NCBI GenBank assembly: GCA_029747015.1
Contig: JAKOGI010001982.1
Span: forward strand, 91,309 to 155,308
Direction of reading: 5' to 3'
From: Carnegiea gigantea
Taxonomy: Eukaryota; Streptophyta; Magnoliopsida; Caryophyllales; Cactaceae
DNA length: 64,000 nt
Part shown: positions 32,533 to 44,649 of the stretch, in pieces
Layout of the letters: each line of letters starts with the position of its first letter
How positions within the stretch are numbered: the first letter of the stretch is position 1
The notes under the pieces: generated by a model
The model's input: only the letters and a program-made list of their open reading frames with translations
Databases searched by the model: none
What the model was told of the DNA's origin: nothing
Position numbers and translations under genes: made by a program

Positions 32533-35097
32533 TTGTTTTGCAAGCTAAAGTGAGAGGAGGCAACCAACTATGGTTCTTAGATAGTGGTTGCTTAAGGCAC
32601 ATGACAGGAGATAGATCAAACTTCCTTTCACTTACAGCCTTTGATGGAGGGAGAGTGTCATTTGGCAACAGCAAGTCTGGAAAAATTGTCAGTGCAGGTA
32701 AGATAGGTAAATCACTCTCTCACTCTATTGATAATGTGTACTTGGTTGATGGGTTACAACATAATTTGCTAAGTGTGTCTCAATTGTGTGATAGAAGTAA
32801 TCACGTTGAGTTTTCTTCAGATCAATGCTTGATTACCAATGTCAATTCTAGTAGTGTTGTGTTGAGGGGGAAGCGACACAACAATGTGTATAAAATATAT
32901 GTTCTTTCACTTCTCCGAAATCATTTGACTTGTTTAAGTGCTCTTGAAGAAGATGTTATGCTTTGGCACAAAAGGTTAGGTCATGCAAGCCTTTCTTTTT
33001 TGAATAAACTTGTTTCTAAGGACCTAGTCGTCGGACTACCTTCCATCAAGTACAATGATGACAAGGTGTGCGACGCTTGTGCTAGAGGTAAATAGGTTAG
33101 GACTTCTTTCAAGTCAAAGAAATGTGTTAGCACTTCCCGACCTCTTGAGCTACTACATGTTGATTTATGCGGGCCTATGAGGATCACAAGTAGAGGTGGG
33201 AAGAGGAATGTGTTTGTTATAGTGGATTATTACTCTCGTTTCACTTGGACCTTATTTTTGGCTTCGAAAGATGAATCATTTGAGAAGTTTCTTGTGCTTC
33301 TCAAGAAAATTGAAAAGAGAGTAGGACACTCATTGGTAAGCCTAAGGTCTGACCATGGCAAAGAATTTGAAAACTCGAGCTTCATTGATTATTGTAATGA
33401 ACACGGTGTAGATCACAATTTTTCTGCCCCCAGAACACCCCAACAGTATGGAGTGGTAGAGCATAAAAATCGTACTCTAGCAGACATGACTAGGACTATG
33501 GTGGTCGCTAGTGGTCTTCCTAAAAACTTTTGGGTAGAAGCATTAAACACATCGTGCTTCATTATTAACAGATGCATGATCAGACCCATACTTAACAAGA
33601 CTCCTTATGAACTTTTCAAGGAACGAAAACCCAATATTATGCACCTAAGGGTGTTTGGTTACAAATGCTATGTGCATAATAATGGGAAGGAACCCTTGGG
33701 AAAGTTCGACCCTAGAAGTGATGAAGTCATATTCTTAAGGTATTCCTCACACAGTAAGGCATATAAAGTGTTTAAAAAAAGAACCTTGTGTGTTGAGGAG
33801 AGTGTGCATGTATTGTTTGATGAAACTAACTCCACGATTGAGCATGATATGCAGGATCAAGAGTTCGAACTTGGTCTTATAAGAAAAGCCCTCACACTCA
33901 ATCAAAACTCCATGGTGGATAACAGTAAGTCTCCTTAAGGTGAAACAAGTCCTGGATCTGGAAATATGGAAGGTGGGCAAGGAGCAAGCCAGTCAGGGGG
34001 AAGTTTTGCTGAACCTAATTTGGGACAGAACCGACCTCCTCAACCTGATCCTTCCCGAACAGTTCTGGGAACAGGCTCCAGAACAGATCCAAAACCTATT
34101 TCATCAAGTGTTCAGGAAAGATTAGAAAACATATCTATAGATTTATTTGCTCCACAACCCTGGAAGCACCAGAGCTCGTGCCCCCTTGACCAGATTATAT
34201 CTGATATTAACACAGGAGTGCAAACTAGGTCTAAAGTCAGAAACTTTTGTGCTTTCTATGCCTTCTCATCTAACACTGAGCCAAAGAATGTTTATGAAAC
34301 TCTTACAGATTCTAACTGGGTTACTGCCATGCAAGAAGAGCTTCATCAGTTTGAAAGGAACAAGGTTTGGCACCTTAAACCACAGCCTAAAGACAGATCG
34401 ATAATTAGTACCAAGTGGGTGTTCAAGAACAAATCGGATGAGTTCAGAACAAGGCCATGTTGGTGGTTCAGGGCTATAACCAAGAGGAAGGGATCGACTA
34501 TGAGGAAACATTTGTACCTGTTGCAAGGATCGAAGCTATCCGGAGGCCTTTGCAGCCCACATGGAGTTCAAGTTATACCAAATGGATGTCAAAAGTGCGT
34601 TCCTTAACGGATACCTTAAGGAGAAGGTGTTTGTAAGCCAACCCCCTGATTTTGAAAATCATGATTTCCCTAATCATGATTTCCCTCAGGTATGGCTCAT
34701 TTTCTTAGATCTTCTTTGGTTTCTTGGGCAACCAAGAAACCACACTCTGTTTCCATATCCACAGCAGAAGTCGAGTATGTGGCAGCTGCTTCTCATTGTG
34801 CTCAACTGTTGTGGATACGACAGTAATTTAAGGACTTTTGTATTGACACTGGATGCATTCCTATTTTTTGTGATAACACACGTGCAATTAACATTGCCAA
34901 AAACCCATGTCAACACAAAAGGACTAAGCATATTGACATACGTCATCATTTTTTTGAGAGACAATGTTGAAAAGGGCTTAATTTCAATGAATTTTTGTGC
35001 CACTGATAGATAAATTGCTGATATATTTACCAAAGCACTAAGTAAAGAGCCGTTTAAGAGGAATAGACTTGAATTGGGTTTAATTAAGAAGACTTAA
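32533..35097 (+). pseudogene. copia pol pseudogene, copy 2 (RT largely deleted)
   Basis: The protease keeps the catalytic LDSG at about 32578 and the pre-integrase keeps CDAC. A stop follows near 33094. Integrase runs from about 33177 to 33938 with SDHGKEF and VVEHKNRT. The N-terminal RT is split by two small deletions near 34446 and 34543. At 34676-34690 the sequence jumps from the start of RT to RNase H, losing about 700 bases, including the YVDD box, relative to copy 1. RNase H is frameshifted. Confidence 0.9.
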
Positions 35098-35520
35098 GCA
35101 TGCTTGTTTATACCCCAATGATTGACTAGTGAACGGTTTTTAGGCCAAATAAATTGTTGCAATGGATGCATTCAATTTTTGTGCTTTTACTGGCATATGT
35201 GTGAAACGTAACATGCTAACACTCATTGAGGTCTAATGAAATTGCCCTTATTATCCTGAGACACTGAACATTTAGCAGTCAGAACAAGGTCTAGGAACAG
35301 ACCCAACCGCTATTTGTAAATTCACCAGACAAGTGGCGCGGCGGAAAGGTAAGTAGAAATTAAACTTTTCATTTAAAGCCCATCCGCCTACTTCCTCCTC
35401 TGCATTCTCTCTCCAAACTCGACATCTTCCTCTTCTCTTTCCCTTCAAACGATCGAAAATCACTATCTCTCTTCCTTTCCAAAACCCTAAACCCTAAAAT
35501 CTTTCTTCCCAAACTTTCCA
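35098..35520 (+). other. pol to env-like ORF spacer, copy 2
   Basis: Counterpart of 5244-5665, with the same pyrimidine-rich tract and CCCTAAACCCTAAAA before the ATG. No gene. Confidence 0.6.
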
Positions 35521-37378
35521 ATGGCAAGAACTCATGGTGGCTCAGCCTCGACCAAAAGAAAGACCACGCGTCCATGCTCACTTTAGAGTCAAGTGTCAAG
35601 CAAAAGAAGCAGGAATTGGTTAAGCGCTATTGTAGCGGCCCCATCGAGTGGAATTTCTTCGGGTATGGACCTTTCTCCCTCTCCCACTTACTCGATACCT
35701 TCTTCAGTATATGGGTTCTTAATGAGTCTGGATGTGAGGTCTGTTGGTTTAAACCCTACAACGATTCCCACCGTGAACCTAATTACCGGGTGGGAACTGG
35801 TTGTCTATGAACTGCCCAGAATTGAATTGGTGATAGGGGGAATTTCGACCAAGTCAATCAAAAGTTCAAGTAATTTGGGGGTTGGGATGGGTGCTGAAGA
35901 ACCTGTTCCTACTAGTGTTTTCACTGAAGAGAGTGATGATGATTTGGGGGTTGGGATGAGTGCTGAGGAACCTGTTCCTACTAGTGTTTTCACTGAAGAC
36001 AGTAATGATGATGAACCGATTATACGGTTCAAAAGAATTGTGAAAACCACTCCTCACTCAACCCCCAAACCAGGCGTCAAACCCTAAAGAAAGACGACCA
36101 CTACATCCAATGTGCCTCTCAATACTCTACTGTATCGATGTCAAACAAGAAGTTCAGGTCCTGCCCCTGTTTTGCCACTACCAAAAGATACAGTAGATAG
36201 CCCTGCTACAAAGAAGAAAACACTCTGAAAAACACCTCTCCAAACACCCCTCAAAACACCAGCTAAAACACCTCCTAGACCTGTTCCCTCTAAGGACCCT
36301 GCTCCTAGAAGGGCTGCCCCAGAATAGTCATCCGAATAGGTGGAAGAGTGTCCTGAACCTAGAAGAAAGAAAGCTAAAAAGAGCATGACACTCCTTGAAA
36401 GATACCAACACTTCCTTCAGAAATCTGTAGTCCGAGGGAAGGTAGTCAAGGTAGCTTATTTCCCAGAACAGGGGCTTGAGGTGTTTCTAGAGAAATTAAA
36501 AGTTTAGGGGTGGTTGGATCTATTTACTAACACTCAGAGAGGGTGTTTTATTCTTGAGTTGGCTGAGTTTTACACCAAATGTGTGGTCACCAATGGGGTG
36601 GTAACAAGCACAGTTGGTGGGCATAAGATTCGATTTGATGGTGTTGATCTCGGTGAGATACTTGGTTTGACATCTGATGGTTTTGACGTATATGTCCGTG
36701 AGGACAAGAATGTGTTGGGTGAGGAGAGACTGCTAAAGCTGACCTGGAACCTAGCCCAAAACCCCCAACTAACCAAGTCCAGATCTGTACGTAAGGGGGA
36801 GATGATACCTTTACATCGCTTATTATTTTGGTTTATAACCAAGAATGTCATTCCCCGGGGTTAGGGATAAAATTTGGCTGATCCTGTGGACATGTGCCTT
36901 ATTGATCTTTTGGATCGGGGTGAGAAAATCAACTTACCCGCGATCATGATCAGTCACATTGGATGCATTGCTAACACATCCAAGGATCATGACATAGGAT
37001 ATGGGCTCCTGCTGACATATGTGTTTGAGTAGTTAGGGATTCCCCTGCAAAAGAAAGTGAGCCTTCAAATCACTGATGAAATAGGAAGCAGTACTCTGAT
37101 TGGGTGTGGCTTTTATGTGAAGAGAGGTGGGAGTGCCAGCTCAGAACAGGGGGTCCAAACACCTTTCCGCCCTGTTCCCAGTGAGGCCTCAAACCTCCAG
37201 TACTCCCACCCTAAACACTCTCATGCAGGACCAGCTCTCCCTGAAGGAAGAAATTGCAGACATGAAGAGGGCACTCATAGAAGAAAAGGAGCTCAATGCC
37301 AAACGTCATGAGGATCTTCTAAGTGCCATCTCTACCCTCACGGAAAAATTCTCTTCTCCTTCTTCTTCTTCCATCTGA
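35521..37378 (+). pseudogene. Sire env-like (extra) ORF pseudogene, copy 2
   Basis: It opens with MARTHGGSAS at 35521; a stop lies near 35584. A 69-base in-frame tandem duplication (35874-35942, 35943-36011; LGVGM..EEPVPTSVFTE) is unique to this copy. The Pro/Thr/Lys-rich middle is followed by the conserved domain from 36514 (DLGEILGLTSDGFDVYV). The end is a coiled-coil-like tail (LKEEIADMKRALIEEKELNA) that stops at TGA 37376-37378. Stops near 36064, 36508, 36863 and 37030 break it. The tail shows what copy 1 lost through its stop near 7243. Confidence 0.8.
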
Positions 37379-37860
37379 TCTTAACTTTGTCTTCTTTTTT
37401 TTCACCTTTTGCTACTTATTTTGTCGTCCGCTCTTCTTGCTAATGTATGAACAATGGTGGATTGTGATAGTTTCCCGGATGATTAATACATTTTTGCCAT
37501 AATCCTTGCTTGTTCATACTTGTTTGTGTGTGACTTGAATGGCCAATATCCTTACTGTATCGTATGCTTAAGTATATCGCTGTTATTTCCCATATTACTG
37601 CTTTGGTGGTGATTGCATCCACACTGGACTCAGAACTTCTGACCTATTTACCCTTTTTCGAAGATGTCAAAAGGGGGAAGATGAGCATGACCTTAGTCTT
37701 GACTAGTTTGCCCAGTCCAAGTTGACCTCTCACTCCTGTTTCTTTTTCGGTGTGACTTGCATAAACTTTGACTTTGTCCATTCTGGCACTAGCCTATCTT
37801 GCCCTGCTAACAATAACGACTCATGGTCATTTGGTTTACCATCATCAAAAAGGGGAAAAT
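37379..37860 (+). other. 3' untranslated region of Sire copy 2 with two polypurine tracts
   Basis: Purine tracts AAAAGGGGGAAG at 37669-37680 and AAAAAGGGGAAAA at 37847-37859, about 180 bases apart as in copy 1. The second abuts the LTR. Confidence 0.75.
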
Positions 37861-39237
37861 TGTTGACCCAATTAATGTATAAGGTTTTGATGATGACAAT
37901 CCAAATGACCTAGTCAATATGCTGTGAGTTATGTGTTGTGCTTGAGCTGTATGCTAAGACAGGATCCAAAAAATACATGGAGCAGTTCGAATGAGCATAG
38001 AGCATCAAAGTTGATAACATGCGCAAGAATCTGAGAACACTCCCTCAGAACAGTTCTGGGAGTGGAAGCATGGACCTATGCAAGAAGTCCAGCTGATAAC
38101 AAGAGTCTTAGGCTTAGCATTGGTTTTTATTTTTTTTAAGATTCTTGTTAATATGCCAATTAGAAGGTCTCTGATTTAGCATTCACTTTGAAAGGTTTTT
38201 GATGACTCAGAACACTGTTTCATAACAGGTCCAAGGGGTCAGGTCTGCAGTGTTTTGAGGCTGGGAATAAAAATTTGAATTTCAACATTTTTCTTAAAAG
38301 GATTTTGGACTGACGTTTTTCAGGAAACAATTGGAATTAATTTATATCAGTCAAAATCTAAAACTATTTCTTCCCTTGTTTAAGAGACAAAATATTTTCC
38401 AAATATTTAGTGAGATTTAATCCTATCTCGTTTAAAGAAAAAATATCTTTCCTAAATATTTGATCTTATCTCCTAAGAAAAAAATCATATCCTCCAAATA
38501 TTTGATCCTATCCTATAAGGAAGATTGGTAACTCTCAGATTAGGGAGGGGCTAAGAAAAGTGGAGATTGCTCTCATCCTTGGACGGCAAGCATACTTATT
38601 CCACTATTTAAGCGGCCAATTCCCTCAACTTTTCTCAAGGTTTTTCACGATTTTCAAGTGCTAAAATTGCTTTCCTGAGTCTTAATTTTTCTGTGAGAAA
38701 AACCTTTAAAAGAGTGCTTAATCGAGTCTTCATCATTAGCATAATAGGAATTGTATTGTACCTTACACTCAGCTTATTTAGAAGCATTCAAGTAAGGTGT
38801 TCTTTATCTCTTTTTCATCGTGATAAGAGGTCGTCCAAATCTTGGTAGACATTGGACGTTGTGTCCATAGGGGACGTGTGGACGTTGTCTCCGTGAGTAT
38901 CTGTCCAAAGTCTTGGGAGACGTTGGATGTGTGTTTGTAACGAGAGTCTAGGGTAGACTAAGTTACGTGCGTTATGGTTGTAATGTGTTCGGCCCGTTTA
39001 GTAAAAGAGTTGCTAAAATCCTACTGTGGTAGGTCGTGGTTTTTACACCTCAGTTGGGCCATAGGTGGTTGTCCCCATAAAAATATTGTGTCTTCTTTAC
39101 TGTTTCTGCAATTATACTTGTTTCAACTTTACTGCAAACATGCGTTCCAAACAGTTTTGAAGAGCGTTTTGAGAAAACCGAAAAAACTGATAGACACAAT
39201 TCACCCCCCTTGTGTCCTTGTGTGAGTGAATCGAACA
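37861..39237 (+). repeat. 3' LTR of Sire-type copy 2
   Basis: Starts TGTTGACCCAATTAATGTAT and ends GAATCGAACA, 1377 bases. It lacks the 69-base duplication of copy 1 and has an extra block of about 66 bases at 38532-38597 absent from copy 1. Confidence 0.92.
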
Positions 39238-39854
39238 CTGTAAATTTCTTCTGTTTTCACATCATAATGATTTACCATGTATTTTTTTTTCATGATTCTC
39301 AAACACGTCACACGTCCAATTAATTTGTGATGTACATTTTTTTTTAGAGTAAATGCAAGCACTATATTTTAATTTAACCTCATTTCATAAAAATTATATT
39401 ACAATGCCTAACCTGTTTGTCATCCATAAATTGTCCTACGTGATTAAATTATTATATGGTAATAAGCTCTTACTCGTTTACAATGAACTCAAGATCTAGT
39501 CTTAAAAAAATAATAAGTAGTGACCATTAAAAATTTAGGTAAAATTTGATTCTCTTGCATAAATCTATTCTTTTAATATTGAAAAATAAAATGAATCAAT
39601 TTCAAATGCAGAAAAAAATCAATTATTGCACACCAAATTAACGACATGAGAACTTACTCAAAAAATAAAATAAGTTAAGAGTGGAAAACCATGCAATAAA
39701 TAATTAAGTTAATAACAGATAAGAAATTCTAATTCTAATTAGCATTAATGTTGATTAACATGTCTCAACTAACATCCACCAATTATAATTCGCCAAGTCA
39801 TTATTTTGTGACATGCGAGATGTCACATGTCATTCATAAATTACTTGTAGCCAA

Positions 39855-39910
<56 letters not shown>

Positions 39911-41753
39911 CCTACCATATTAAGAAATGAGGCCAGCATAGAGAACTGGATGCTACAACAGGAAAAAAAAAAAATGGGTACTACTAAAAAATATGCATTG
40001 TATGTAAAAAAAATGACAAACATTAGAAAAATTAATTTCATCTCATAGAGAGGACCTTCACATTGAAAAAACTTGCCATTATGTGACATCATGAAAGAGG
40101 TAGCATATTCAATCAAATTAAAATTATTACAAAAACGATATGTGTACTCCACCAATAAATGAAGATATCTATGTACCCTTTGATATTTATGTGCTATCAT
40201 AGTAACCAAAGGGTTAAGCATAAAGGAATATGGAATATCTTCAACCATATGTTTTTGTCTTCTAATTCCTAGTTAACTACATCAAGACCATACCTGATGG
40301 TTGGAAAGCACCACCATTCACAACGAAACCAACTCATCGGACACTTTTGGATGACATTCACTTCCTTCCTCAAGCATTTCCAATCTCCAATACTCACAGG
40401 ATTTGAGCACCTCGAAGGGCTTCTGATCATCCTTAAACTGGAATTATGATCCAACGATAATATGCATATTATTGGACTACTCACATGTCAGGAAGTAATA
40501 TGCTTTAGAGAAGTTAAGTCCAAGTGAATATTGTGTTCATTGACCATGGAGTTGCAAACTATGACGAAAATCAAGTAGTAAGATCAAATATAATGTTACC
40601 TATAATAACTTAGGAAGAAGTATGTTACCAACTCATGTGCCCTATTTGAAGAATAAACCTTCTGAATGCAAAGGTTAACTTATAACATTCAGTATTGGCA
40701 TCGATGAATATTGGCCGGCAAGGACTGCCATTTGGGACTTCCATTTGAAGTTCGTTACCTTACAACATGAGTTAAATTTATGAACTGCTATACAACCCAA
40801 ATAATCCTTGAAGTCATGGCCATCCTCATATATTCTAAAGCGAAGAAACCAAGAAGGAACTTAATTTAACTTTTTTGCCAATATGAACATAAATTCGTTG
40901 AATTCATACAATTACATACTTCCAAATCTTTAACTAAGCCCTTTCCAATTACATAAAGAAGTCAAATCCCTTAACCTTCCATGCACAGAGGCATTAATCA
41001 CCACAACAGACTTTCACCTTGCTGTGAAATACAGAAAGAAAATTTTCAACTGATCTCAATTGACTAAAAAACATATCCACAATCAGGCCATAAACTATGA
41101 AAGATCCATGCCTCATCCTTCTCCCAAATAGCCAATTTTATAATTAAAAATGAAAAACATAAAAGAAACATCAAAAATATGTAGCATCAAAATTTTGAAA
41201 TCGAACGCATAAACCAATGAAAAACTACATCGAAATTACCAAAATTAACCTCATCCATCAGACATGCAATCCCAGTGGAGACATATTTAGAATTCCGAAT
41301 TTAAGTCGACCACCGTTGCGTGGCTATTGTTACACCCATAGTGAGGGCTTATTTTCTTGATTGCTGATCCCAAAAATCACGGTCTTTCATCACTAAAAAT
41401 GAGATTCAGCTAACAAATAGCAAAAATATATGGCACGAGAAACTAAATTCAAGCCCATAAACCAAGAAAAAGCAAGCCAAATTGCTCTCTGTAAATTCTT
41501 ATACATCAAATCTGGTTTTCAAGCTTTCAAAAGTGAGGGGACTAATTTGGAGCCGAAAACTCAATAATCTTCTAGCAGAAGCTTGTCCACCATTAAAAGA
41601 AATGCTTTAGCATTTCTAACCTTGATTGTACAATTCTTCTGCTGAACTTTAGAGATAGAAAAAGACAAAAGTGGGAGAACAAAGGTGGGAGATTTTGAAA
41701 ATGAGGTGCTCATGAATGAAAGAGAAAATTGAAGTGGAAACCATATATGCGTT
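39238..41753. other. unassigned AT-rich region with TA microsatellite
   Basis: No convincing gene. A (TA)n run of about 50 bases sits at 39857-39907. Short open frames at 40484-40269 and 40248-39856 on the minus strand have no recognisable domain. The rest is intergenic in appearance. Confidence 0.5.
39857..39907. repeat. (TA)n microsatellite
   Basis: Uninterrupted TA repeat of about 25 units. Confidence 0.95.
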
Positions 41754-41767
41754 TATGGGAACATGGA

Positions 41768-42120
41768 AAATTCTTAGATACAAACATATGTATCTAGCAA
41801 ACGCGCTCTTAATATGTTGCAATAAATCCATTTTTTCTGCAGTAATATATCTTTTCTGTTCTACAATGTACCTTTTCCTTCTTGCAGTGTATCCTTTGTT
41901 TTTTGCAATGTATCTTTTCTGATCTATAGTGTATCTTCTCTTTTTGGTGGTGTACCTTTTGTTCTCTACAATGTATCTTTTTCTAGTCGGTTGGGTTGAA
42001 AGAATTTCGAAAATTCTTGTTGGATTGGGGGAAGTGAAATAGAGGCTTAGCCCAATTAATGGATGCCTTTTATATAGGTGTGTACCCAGTTAGATACATA
42101 GGTATGTACCATAGAATTAC
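41768..42120 (+). mobile_element. MITE with internal minisatellite, copy 1
   Basis: Imperfect inverted ends of about 28 bases: AATTCTTAGATACAAACATA on the left, and AATTCTATGGTACATACCTA on the reverse complement of the right. The element is flanked by a perfect 14-base direct repeat TATGGGAACATGGA (41754-41767 and 42121-42134). Inside, from about 41838 to 41985, a unit of about 28 bases (TGCAGTGTATCTTTTCT-like) repeats five or six times. No coding capacity. Flank length and ends suggest a Mutator-like MITE. Confidence 0.65.
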
Positions 42121-42134
42121 TATGGGAACATGGA

Positions 42135-43707
42135 TAAGAGAGGGGTTTGGTTGACGTGAGGTAGTTGGACAATTGTAGGACAGTTACTACTACCAACATT
42201 ACTGTAAACATGGTTATCTCAGATATTAGTGAGAGAGAAGGGAGACTAGATCAGTTATAGAGAGAGAAAGAGAGAAACGTGGGAATAGAAGGTAGTTATT
42301 TTGTAAATATAGTCAACTTTTATTTTTTATTTTTATTGTGAAGGTTAGAACTCAACAAATAAGATTAACCATTACGACTTAATACTATAGAAAATCAAAG
42401 GCTATAGATGAGTTCTGCTCCGAAAATTAAGTGGAGAAAAGTGTTGATAATATTTATTTTATATATAGTATTAGATTGTTTGTTTAAAGGAAAATCATTT
42501 TTCATATCAAAATTTTCTTTGTTTGGCCCAAATTAAAAAGTAGCTTCTCCATCGACAATGTTTGCAAATATTGCTCGAAGGCAATATAGTTTAACTATCT
42601 AAATTTTCTTACAAAGTTCATCAAATTACAAATGCAAAGAACTAACAAACCAGAAGGATATTATTTTATATTACTAGCTTTAAAATCCGAATCGTTGTAC
42701 TTTTCTCTTCAATTAATGAGGCTTATTATCTTTGGCCACTTTTTACAAGTTTCAAGAAGAAAGAAGATTAACCAATTGGATAGTTAGAAGAAATAAAGTA
42801 ACAATAGAAAGAGAGAAAAAAAAACCTATCAGACCACCAAAGAATAAGGAGAAAAGTAACTAATTGAAATTTGGGATAAGACAAACCGCAAAAAATTAGG
42901 CCATCATATTAAAAAAAAGGGAAAGGAGATAATAGTAAATGTTTTCCTGTGAAAACTGTAAACTAAATTGTTCTAGCGGACACAAATACTAACCAAATGG
43001 ATACATTTTCTACTCAAACTTAGAATTTTACCTTTTAGTCTTTCCCATTAGACTATCAAGTTTTAATTCTAACTGTTAAAGTGAAATGTTGCTCCTAAAT
43101 TTCAGCCACCCACTTCTTCAAATGACAGTGGCAAAGATCCTGAACCAAATGACACGGACACATACCCCACCCAACAACCAAAACAGGTTTATCCAAAATT
43201 GAACTCGAAATCCAAAGTGACTCAAACCAAACTATACCCAAACCGAATTTGTTTGGAGTTGCTTATTTTTGCACATTACGTTTATTGGCGCAAATATCAA
43301 TTGACTCGAAGTCGAATTGAACAAGAAGTCAAATTGAACCAAAATTCACTTGATCCAAATCGAACCAATGTGAAATATCGTTTAACTTGAAACTTTGCCC
43401 TACTCATACATGAATCATATGACTTATTTGCCTAATCTATCTTTTTCTCCAAGCGACCATTTTAATTACATTTGCAATATACCGCCAATTGAAGTTAAAT
43501 AGACTAAGAAAATCAAATTATATTCCTTCTCATATGCAAATTACTTTTTCTTATAGCATTTTCACCTCAAAAAATGATTTTTCATCCTTTACTTTACCAA
43601 ACGGTGAAAAACTGCAAAATAATTTTTTAGAAAAATTATTTTTTCCCAACCAATCGCTAGACAGTGAAAAATACCCCATTTTCAATTCCTTTTTCTGTCC
43701 AGCACCC
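42135..43707. other. unassigned AT-rich region
   Basis: No gene, transposon end or strong repeat recognised. A GA-rich patch is near 42225-42285. Confidence 0.5.
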
Positions 43708-43718
43708 TCCAAGGGGGA

Positions 43719-44096
43719 AAAATTCTTAGATACAAACGTATGTATCGAGCATGGTACATACCCTGGAGTCGTATAGTGGACGCGCTCTCGATATGTTGCA
43801 GTGTATCTTTTTTTCCCATCGTAGTATATATTTTCTATTCTATAGTGTACATTTTTCTTCCTGCAGTGTGCCCTTTGTTTCTTACAATGTATCTTTTCTT
43901 GCCTGCAGTGTATCTTTTCTTACCTGCAGTATACCTTTTTTTCCTACAATGTATCTTTTTCTAGTCGGTTGGGTTGGAAGAATTATGAAAATATTTGTTG
44001 GGTTGGGAGAAATAAAATAGGAGCCTAATCCAATTAAATGATGTCTCTTATATAGATATGTATCTGAGTATAGTACGTAAGTTTGTACCTCAGAGT
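43719..44096 (+). mobile_element. MITE with internal minisatellite, copy 2
   Basis: Same family as 41768-42120. Ends AATTCTTAGATACAAACGTA and, as reverse complement, AACTCTGAGGTACAAACTTA. It is flanked by a perfect 11-base direct repeat TCCAAGGGGGA (43708-43718 and 44097-44107). The minisatellite occupies about 43795-43960. Both copies share the block CTAGTCGGTTGGGTTG after the minisatellite. Confidence 0.65.
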
Positions 44097-44649
44097 TCCA
44101 AGGGGGAGGGCGGGGGATCAAGGAGGTGGCAGGAGGACCACGTAAGTGTTGCGAGATAGCTTTTTTAGATCAATACTAAGAGCATTCCCAGCCAGAGTTT
44201 TAGTTTGTTGAACTCTGGCATGCCATGTGGGTAAAAGTTTCACAGTTCTGGAGCTTGCATTTCTTTATTTTCCCAACCAGTGGAACTCATTGCAAGACAA
44301 ATGAATTCAATATTTGTTAATGGAGCCCACCACTAAACATATTTTATTAGTTTTATGTTTTCAATTTTGTTTTTGCTTATTTGATTTTCTATAACTTCAA
44401 AATGATTTTTATTTTTCGAATGAAAGAATATGTAATCTATGTTTCTGAAAAATGTATTAATTTATTCTAAATTATATAAAAATTGATTAGTTAAACTGTA
44501 TTGGTTGAATGATTGAAAGTATATGGAATATAATGTAGAATTCAATTGAAACAAATGCAAATATGAAGGATTGACATTGAAGGAAATTACAACCTAAGTG
44601 TTCGATATGTAAAACACTAATACAAGACGACGAACGTTCAACATTTTTA

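Larger units (their letters stand above)
30325..39237 (+). mobile_element. Sire-type Ty1/copia LTR retrotransposon, copy 2
   Basis: Same architecture and closely related sequence to copy 1. It has a truncated 5' LTR, primer-binding site, gag, pol, env-like ORF, polypurine tracts and a full 3' LTR. It is defective. About 40 bases are deleted in gag near 30868, most of RT is deleted near 34690, and stops occur throughout. A target duplication cannot be tested because the 5' LTR start is lost. Confidence 0.93.

Noticed and set aside
40269..40484. Possible exon of a host gene on the minus strand
   Set aside because: Adjacent open frames exist but no motif, splice pattern or homologous copy in the window supports a gene.
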